Origin: Croceibacterium selenioxidans
GTDB lineage: Bacteria; Pseudomonadota; Alphaproteobacteria; Sphingomonadales; Sphingomonadaceae
Assembly (NCBI RefSeq): GCF_018599195.1
Contig: NZ_JAHFVK010000001.1
Location: forward strand, 310,001 to 374,000
DNA length: 64,000 nucleotides
Reading direction: 5' to 3'
Positions 59,028 through 64,000 of the stretch are shown in pieces. Both the position numbers and the translations under genes were made by a program. How positions within the stretch are numbered: the first letter of the stretch is position 1; each line of letters opens with the position of its first letter. The notes under the pieces were generated by a model that made no database searches, was not told the DNA's origin, and worked only from the letters and a program-made list of their open reading frames with translations.

Positions 59028-61121
59028 ATGACCCCGTTGAGACATCGTCCCGCCGCCTGGCTCGGCGCCCTGGCGGCGCTTGCTTCCCTGGCTTCGCTAA
59101 CCTTCGCCAGCACCGCGGCAGCTAGCGATCCGCTCGCGGCGCCCGAGGCCGGGGAGTGGCCGAGCGATGGGCGCGACTATTCGGCGCAGCGCTACAGCCC
59201 GCTGACGCAAATCGACGCTTCGAACGTGAGCAAGCTCGGGCTCGCCTGGTACGACGATCTCGACACCTACCGCGGGGTCGAGGCGACACCGATCTATTCG
59301 GACGGGGTGCTCTACAACATCCTGCCGTTCAACGTGACCATCGCCTACGACGCCAAGACCGGCGAGCGGCTGTGGACTTACGATCCGCAAGTGCCGCGCG
59401 AGATGGCCCGCTATGCCTGCTGCGAACCCGTTTCGCGCGGACTCGCCATGTCCGGCAACAAGGTCATCATCGCTACACTCGATGGCCGCCTGATCGCGCT
59501 CGACAAGACCAGCGGCAAGCCGATCTGGACCACGCAGACCTTCGGCAAGGAGTTCCCCTATTCGATCACGGGCGCGCCGCGCGTGTTCGGTGACAAGGTC
59601 GTTGTCGGCCAGTCCGGGGGCGACTTCGGCGTGCGCGGATTCGTGGCGGCCTACGACATCGAAACCGGGGCAAAGAAGTGGAAGTTCTTCCTCACCCCCG
59701 GGAATCCGGCCAACGGGCCGGACGGAGAGGCGTCGGACGGCGTGATGAGCTGGGTGCGCGAGACCTGGTTCGGCAACAAGTACTGGGAGCTTGGCGGCGG
59801 GGCCAACCCATGGGATTCGATCGCCTACGACCCCGAGCTCAACCTGGTCTATGTCGGCACTGGCAACTCGACGCCGCATGCGCGTTTCTACCGGTCGGAG
59901 AACAAGGGCGACAATCTGTTCGTCTGTTCGATCGTGGCGCTCAAGGCCGATACCGGCGAGTACGCCTGGCACTACCAGATGAACCCGGGGGAGGAGTGGG
60001 ACTGGACCTGCACCGCCTCGATCATCAGCGCCGATCTCCAGATCGACGGCAAGCCGCGCAAGGTGTTGATGCAGGCGCCGAAGAACGGCTTCTTCTACGT
60101 GCTCGACCGCAAGACGGGCGAGTTCATCAGCGCCGCCGCGCATGTGATCCAGAACTGGAACGCCGGCTTCGACGACAAGGGCCGGCCGATCGTGAATGAA
60201 GCAGTGCGCTACGGCTTTGACCCCAAGCTGGTGATGCCGGGGCCGGGCGGGGCGCATAACTGGTTCCCGATGGCCTATAGTCCGCGGACGGGGCTCGCGT
60301 ACTTCCCGTCCTACCAGTCGGGCTTCGTCTACGCGCTCCAGCCCGACTGGAAGCCGCAGCCGATGCGCTCGAACAGCGGCTGGGGCGGGTTCTCCGGCCC
60401 GGTGCTGCAGCAGCGGATGAAGCTGATGGAGGAGGCCAACAAGATCGAAAAGGCCTGGCTGACCGCCTGGGATCCGGTCAAGCAGCAGGCCGCCTGGCAA
60501 GTTGAGCTGCCGCGCCATGGCAACGGCGGTGTGTTCGTGACGGCCAGCGACCTGGTTTTCGAAGGCACGACCAAGCAAACTTTCGCCGCGTTCGATGCGC
60601 GGACCGGGAAGACGCTATGGGAGTTCCCGACCCAGAGTGCTCCGGTGGCGGGCGGCATCACCTACATGCTCGACGGCGAGCAATACGTGGCGGTGAACGC
60701 GGGCTGGGGCGGCGGAGCCGCTCAGATCGAACAGTCATCGGGCACGGAGCTGCCTCGTGCCAAGGCTCGGCTCCTGGTGTTCAAGCTCGGCGGGACGAAG
60801 CAGCTTCCGCCTTTGGCCGCTACGGCAGCCGTGCCTCCTCCGCCGCCATTGCGGGCGTCCGAAGCGCAGATTCAGGCGGGAGCCCAGTTGTTCGCCCAGA
60901 CTTGCGCCGTGTGTCACGGCCAGAACGCCATAGGCGGGGTCAAGGACCTGCGGCACATGACAGCCGACACTCACAGCAAGTTCAACCAGATCGTCCTGGA
61001 GGGGCTCTACCTCGACAAGGGGATGGCGAGCTTCGCCGACCTCTTGAAGAAGGAGGATGTCGAAGCGATCCACAATTATCTGATCGCCCGGGCGAACGAG
61101 GACTGGGGGCGGAGCGAGTAA
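59028..61121 (+). CDS. Quinohemoprotein (PQQ plus heme c) alcohol dehydrogenase
   Basis: 697 aa from the ATG at 59028, one base after the SnoaL stop. A signal peptide (about 1-32) leads to an eight-bladed PQQ propeller: PSDGRDYSAQRYSPLTQI, the vicinal Cys pair of ACCEPVSRG (Cys 131-132), GTGNSTPHAR and the active-site Asp in EEWDWTCT (Asp 325). The residue two after that Asp is Thr 327, not the Asp that marks lanthanide-dependent enzymes, so calcium is expected. A C-terminal cytochrome domain carries CAVCH (626-630). It oxidises an alcohol in the periplasm and passes electrons through its heme. The substrate is unknown; a large or aromatic alcohol would fit the SnoaL-like neighbours (inference). 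Confidence 0.93.
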   Translation: MTPLRHRPAAWLGALAALASLASLTFASTAAASDPLAAPEAGEWPSDGRDYSAQRYSPLTQIDASNVSKLGLAWYDDLDTYRGVEATPIYSDGVLYNILPFNVTIAYDAKTGERLWTYDPQVPREMARYACCEPVSRGLAMSGNKVIIATLDGRLIALDKTSGKPIWTTQTFGKEFPYSITGAPRVFGDKVVVGQSGGDFGVRGFVAAYDIETGAKKWKFFLTPGNPANGPDGEASDGVMSWVRETWFGNKYWELGGGANPWDSIAYDPELNLVYVGTGNSTPHARFYRSENKGDNLFVCSIVALKADTGEYAWHYQMNPGEEWDWTCTASIISADLQIDGKPRKVLMQAPKNGFFYVLDRKTGEFISAAAHVIQNWNAGFDDKGRPIVNEAVRYGFDPKLVMPGPGGAHNWFPMAYSPRTGLAYFPSYQSGFVYALQPDWKPQPMRSNSGWGGFSGPVLQQRMKLMEEANKIEKAWLTAWDPVKQQAAWQVELPRHGNGGVFVTASDLVFEGTTKQTFAAFDARTGKTLWEFPTQSAPVAGGITYMLDGEQYVAVNAGWGGGAAQIEQSSGTELPRAKARLLVFKLGGTKQLPPLAATAAVPPPPPLRASEAQIQAGAQLFAQTCAVCHGQNAIGGVKDLRHMTADTHSKFNQIVLEGLYLDKGMASFADLLKKEDVEAIHNYLIARANEDWGRSE

Positions 61122-61124
61122 GAA

Positions 61125-61157
61125 AATCCTCCCTGTCGCATAGCGATGGGGAGGATT
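61125..61157. terminator. Bidirectional terminator between convergent genes
   Basis: A 15-base stem with two G-U pairs and an ATA loop (61125-61139 with 61143-61157; outer part AATCCTCCC / GGGAGGATT). On the minus strand it is followed by TTCTTAC, on the plus by GCTTAG. It separates the PQQ dehydrogenase stop (61121) from the MarR stop (61160). Confidence 0.8.
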
Positions 61158-61159
61158 GC

Positions 61160-61687
61160 TTAGCCAGCCTGCGAGGGTAACCCGGCGTCCAAGCGACCTA
61201 TCAAGAGCTCGAGAAATCCATCGAGCTCGTCGACCTTGTCGGCAGGCAGGCCTTCGAGCAGCCGCGTGCGCAAGGTGTCGGCGATTTCGAAGATATCCTT
61301 CAGCGCCGCCTCGCCCTGGTGCGTGAGGCGCAGCAACTTGCTGCGGCGATCGCTCGGGTCGGGCAGGCGCTCGACCAACCCGTCCTTCTCCAGCGTGTCG
61401 AGCATCCGCGTCATCGTCGGACCTTCGATCCGCAGGCGCTTGGCGATATCGACCTGCGCGCTGAGCGAGGGCGAATTGATGATCGCGGCCAGCGCTTCCA
61501 TGCGGGCGGAGCTCTGGCCGATCAGGCGCAACTGTTCGTCCAGCAACGAGCGCCACCGCCGCGCCGCCAGCACAAGATGTACCGTCAAGCGGATCTCACG
61601 CGTGGTACCGCCATGGCGATAAATCTCGAAACTCGAGCCTTCGGGATCCGAAGCGAGGACGGTTGTAGCCTGTGTGACTTTCGTCAT
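61160..61687 (-). CDS. MarR-family transcriptional regulator
   Basis: 175 aa from the ATG at 61687; the frame stays open to 61747 but the extra residues do not fit. The winged-helix core is recognised from LAAIINSPSLSAQVDIAKRL, RIEGPTMTRMLDTLEKDGLV (recognition helix) and ERLPDPSDRRSKLLRLTHQG (wing). MarR proteins usually respond to phenolic or aromatic ligands. It is divergent from the Fe-S/Mo-hydroxylase genes and convergent with the PQQ gene, so it probably regulates the oxidation locus. Confidence 0.92.
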   Translation of the reverse strand: MTKVTQATTVLASDPEGSSFEIYRHGGTTREIRLTVHLVLAARRWRSLLDEQLRLIGQSSARMEALAAIINSPSLSAQVDIAKRLRIEGPTMTRMLDTLEKDGLVERLPDPSDRRSKLLRLTHQGEAALKDIFEIADTLRTRLLEGLPADKVDELDGFLELLIGRLDAGLPSQAG

Positions 61688-61731
61688 GATGCATGGCTTC
61701 CGGATACCCGGGCCGCTTGTCAAGCAATGCA

Positions 61732-61744
61732 CTCTCTTAGAGAG
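61732..61744. promoter_or_regulatory. Candidate MarR operator
   Basis: CTCTCT-T-AGAGAG, a 13-base inverted repeat with a single central base, lies in the 146-bp divergent region, 45 bases from the MarR start and 90 bases from the Fe-S subunit start. It is the clearest symmetric site there. Confidence 0.5.
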
Positions 61745-61833
61745 CAAGCTTTCCCGAACAATTGTCCTGAGCTACAAGCGATTGACTTTGTCCAGCGTAC
61801 TGGTGGGACGCGGCGATTTGGGGAGATTTTTCG

Positions 61834-62307
61834 ATGACCTACAGGGTCAACATCAACGGCGAGGTCCGCGAGCTGGACGTTCCGGAAGACATGCCGCTGC
61901 TTTGGGCACTGCGTAACGAGCTCGGCATGGTCGGCACCAAGTTCGGTTGCGGCAAGGCGCTGTGCGGTGCCTGCACCGTCCACGTCGACGGCGTGGCGCA
62001 ACGTTCTTGCTCGCTCCCGGTCGGCTCGATCGGTGCGGACAGCAAGGTCACGACGATCGAGGCGCTGGAGAAGACCGAGATCGGCCGCGCGCTGCAACAG
62101 GCCTGGCTCGAAGAAGACGTGATGCAGTGCGGGTATTGCCAGGCCGGCCAGCTGATGAACGCCAGCGCGCTTCTCGCCCGCAATCCGAAGCCCAGCGCCA
62201 GCCAGATCGACTCCGCGATGGCCGGCAACATCTGCCGCTGCGCCTGCTACACCCGCATTCGCGATGCGATTGCCGTGGTCGCGGAAAAGGGGACGGCCAA
62301 TGTCTGA
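61834..62307 (+). CDS. (2Fe-2S) subunit of a molybdenum hydroxylase
   Basis: 157 aa with GGGGAGA 8 bases upstream. It has the plant-type ferredoxin cluster ([17 protein letters not shown] with Cys 39, 44, 47 and Cys 59) and the second cluster in [10 protein letters not shown] and [14 protein letters not shown]. Length and order match the small subunit of isoquinoline 1-oxidoreductase or aldehyde oxidases of the xanthine dehydrogenase family. It carries electrons from molybdopterin toward the membrane chain. No signal peptide is seen, so it is probably co-exported with the Tat-signal-bearing large subunit. Its stop overlaps the next gene by 8 bases. Confidence 0.93.
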   Translation: MTYRVNINGEVRELDVPEDMPLLWALRNELGMVGTKFGCGKALCGACTVHVDGVAQRSCSLPVGSIGADSKVTTIEALEKTEIGRALQQAWLEEDVMQCGYCQAGQLMNASALLARNPKPSASQIDSAMAGNICRCACYTRIRDAIAVVAEKGTANV

Positions 62308-64000
62308 GCAAGCGACCCTTTCACGCCGCACGCTGCTGAAAGCCAGCGCCCTGGCGGGCGGTGGCCTGGTGCTGACCGCCTCGATCCCGATGGTCGCCCG
62401 CGCGGCGACGGCGGCCGCGGGCGGACCCGCCGAGGCGACGCTCAACGCCTTCGTCTCGATCGCACCGGACAACACGATCACCATCGTGGGCAAGAATCCC
62501 GAGATCGGCCAGGGTATCAAGACCATGCTGCCGATGCTGATCGCCGATGAGCTCGATGCCGACTGGAACCAGGTGCGCGTCACCCAGGCCGAAAGCGATG
62601 CGGCCAGGTTCGGCCCGCAGCTCGCCGGGGGCAGCTTTGCGACGCCGATGAACTGGATGCCGATGCGCCAGGTCGGCGCCGCCACGCGCCAGATGATGCT
62701 GGCCGCCGCCGCGCAGCGCTGGGGCGTCGATGCCAAGGGCCTCAAGACCGAACTCGGCAAGGTCATCGAGGTGTCGTCGGGCCGCTCCGCCACTTATGGC
62801 GAACTCGCCAGCGACGCAGCCAAGCTGTCGCCGCCGGACCCTGCCACGGTCACGCTCAAGGACCCGAAGGCATTCCACATCATCGGCCGCGCCATCGGCG
62901 GCGTCGATTCGCCGCGGGTTGTGAAGGGCGAGCCGATCTTCGGCGTCGATACCCAGCTTCCCGGCATGGTCTATGCCGCGTTCGAACGCTCGCATGTGTT
63001 CGGGGCCAAGCTCAAGTCGGCCAACCTCGATGCGGTGAAGGCCGAACCGGGCGTGATCGATGCCTTCGTGATCGAGGGCAACGGCAATGCCGAGCAGCTC
63101 GTCGACGGTGTCGCAATCCTGTCGAACAACTGGTGGCTCGCCAACAAGGCGCGCGAGAAGCTCACCATCGAGTGGGACAACGGCCCGTGGGGTGACCATT
63201 CGAGCCAGCGCTATGACGAAACCGCCCGCGCGGCGATGGCTTCGGGCAAGCCGCAGGAACCGATCGTCTCGCATGGCGATGTCGACGCGGCGTTCGCTTC
63301 GGCGGCCAAGGTGCTCGACCAGGAGTATTTCTATCCGTTCCTGGCCCACGTGCCGATGGAGCCGCAGAACTGCACCGCGCTGATGCACGATGACGGCGCG
63401 ATCGAGTTCTGGGCGCCGACGCAGAACCCGCAGGCTGGGCAGGGCTCGGTGGCGCAGATGCTCGGGATCACGCCGGACAAGGTCAGGCTGCATATCACCC
63501 GCATGGGTGGCGGTTTCGGCCGGCGGCTGACCAACGACTTCATGCATCAGGCCGCGGCCATCGCGCAGAAGGTGCCGGGCACTCCGGTCCAGCTTATCTG
63601 GAGCCGCGAGGACGACGTCCGCAGCGACTTCTATCGCCCCGCCGGTTGGCACCGCCTGCGTGCGGCCATCGACGCCGACGGCAAGCTCACCGGGTTCGAC
63701 GACCACTTCGTCACCTTCTCGCTGCCCGGCGCCGGGGCCTACAACCCGGCAGCGATGGCGCCGGACATCTTCCCGGCCAAGTATGTGCCGAACCTCCGCT
63801 ACGCGCAGACGCAGATGGAAACGCGGGTGCCGATGGGCGCGCTGCGCGCCCCGTCGTCGAACGCACTGGCCTATGTCATGCAGAGCTTCCTTGACGAGGT
63901 TGCGGTCGAGACCGGGAAGGACTTGCCGACCCTGCTGCTCGAGATGATCGACGGACGCGAGAAGGAACCCGACGAGCGCGGCTTCATGGGCGTGTCGCCG
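62300..64000 (+). CDS. Molybdopterin-binding subunit, isoquinoline-oxidoreductase/aldehyde-oxidase type (3' end outside window)
   Basis: 567 residues visible, no stop before the window edge; the family is about 700-760 aa. A Tat signal is clear: [20 protein letters not shown] (Arg 9 and 10) and the cut near ARA-A. Then [20 protein letters not shown], the first molybdopterin contact, and the strongly conserved MGGGFGRRL near residue 402, with [10 protein letters not shown] upstream (about 353). This layout is the IorB type, with Fe-S and Mo subunits and no FAD subunit. It likely oxidises an aldehyde or hydroxylates a heteroaromatic ring in the periplasm, the step after the PQQ alcohol dehydrogenase (inference). 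Confidence 0.92.
   Translation, partial: MSEQATLSRRTLLKASALAGGGLVLTASIPMVARAATAAAGGPAEATLNAFVSIAPDNTITIVGKNPEIGQGIKTMLPMLIADELDADWNQVRVTQAESDAARFGPQLAGGSFATPMNWMPMRQVGAATRQMMLAAAAQRWGVDAKGLKTELGKVIEVSSGRSATYGELASDAAKLSPPDPATVTLKDPKAFHIIGRAIGGVDSPRVVKGEPIFGVDTQLPGMVYAAFERSHVFGAKLKSANLDAVKAEPGVIDAFVIEGNGNAEQLVDGVAILSNNWWLANKAREKLTIEWDNGPWGDHSSQRYDETARAAMASGKPQEPIVSHGDVDAAFASAAKVLDQEYFYPFLAHVPMEPQNCTALMHDDGAIEFWAPTQNPQAGQGSVAQMLGITPDKVRLHITRMGGGFGRRLTNDFMHQAAAIAQKVPGTPVQLIWSREDDVRSDFYRPAGWHRLRAAIDADGKLTGFDDHFVTFSLPGAGAYNPAAMAPDIFPAKYVPNLRYAQTQMETRVPMGALRAPSSNALAYVMQSFLDEVAVETGKDLPTLLLEMIDGREKEPDERGFMGVSP

Noticed and set aside
1-64000. CRISPR arrays, tRNA or rRNA genes, insertion sequences, prophage
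   Set aside because: No regular repeat-spacer pattern, no cloverleaf-type gene and no transposase, integrase or phage structural protein was recognised.

Overview
The window is GC-rich DNA from an alphaproteobacterium, most likely of the order Sphingomonadales (Novosphingobium/Sphingobium/Sphingomonas-like). This rests on gene content: five TonB-dependent receptors in 64 kb, a UrcA-family protein, a FecI/FecR/STN-receptor set, a TonB-linked flavin halogenase with a 2-oxoglutarate oxygenase, and PQQ and molybdenum periplasmic dehydrogenases. No 16S gene, tRNA, CRISPR array, phage gene or insertion sequence was found, so genus is not assigned.

Layout. 1-6.3 kb (minus): ECF sigma factor, FecR anti-sigma factor, STN-type TonB receptor and an autotransporter-like adhesin that runs off the left edge; they look like one cell-surface-signalling unit. 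6.4-10.2 kb: a membrane protein, a small HTH-like protein, a hybrid histidine kinase and a LuxR-type response regulator. 10.2-16.2 kb: a probable exported amine-oxidation module, with two RidA proteins that carry signal peptides, a TonB receptor, a cytochrome c and a Tat-exported flavin amine oxidase. 16.2-21.4 kb: UrcA protein, another TonB receptor and a CDF metal transporter. 21.4-35.3 kb: two different chaperone-usher pilus clusters flanking a four-gene phosphorelay (receiver, PAS kinase, Hpt, NarL-type regulator).

35.5-43.2 kb: a visibly less GC-rich TonB receptor, a Sel1/prolyl-4-hydroxylase-like oxygenase, a secreted beta/gamma-crystallin-like protein, an HdeD-like membrane protein and a flavin-dependent halogenase. 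43.2-46.8 kb: an alginate-export-like porin, a Kef/CPA2 antiporter and a Phd/VapC-type toxin-antitoxin pair. 46.8-50.9 kb (minus): DUF2946 protein, TonB receptor and PepSY membrane protein, probably metal acquisition. 51.1-56.4 kb (minus): a five-gene, translationally overlapping TetR/TolC/MacA/MacB efflux operon with a perfect 18-bp palindrome upstream.

56.8-64 kb (plus): three consecutive exported SnoaL-like paralogues, a quinohemoprotein alcohol dehydrogenase, a divergent MarR regulator, and the Fe-S and molybdopterin subunits of an isoquinoline-oxidoreductase/aldehyde-oxidase-type enzyme (last gene cut by the right edge). Together these could carry out stepwise periplasmic oxidation of an alcohol. 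The two loci that best merit follow-up as possibly undescribed systems are the exported RidA/flavin amine oxidase/cytochrome module and the SnoaL/PQQ/Mo-hydroxylase locus.
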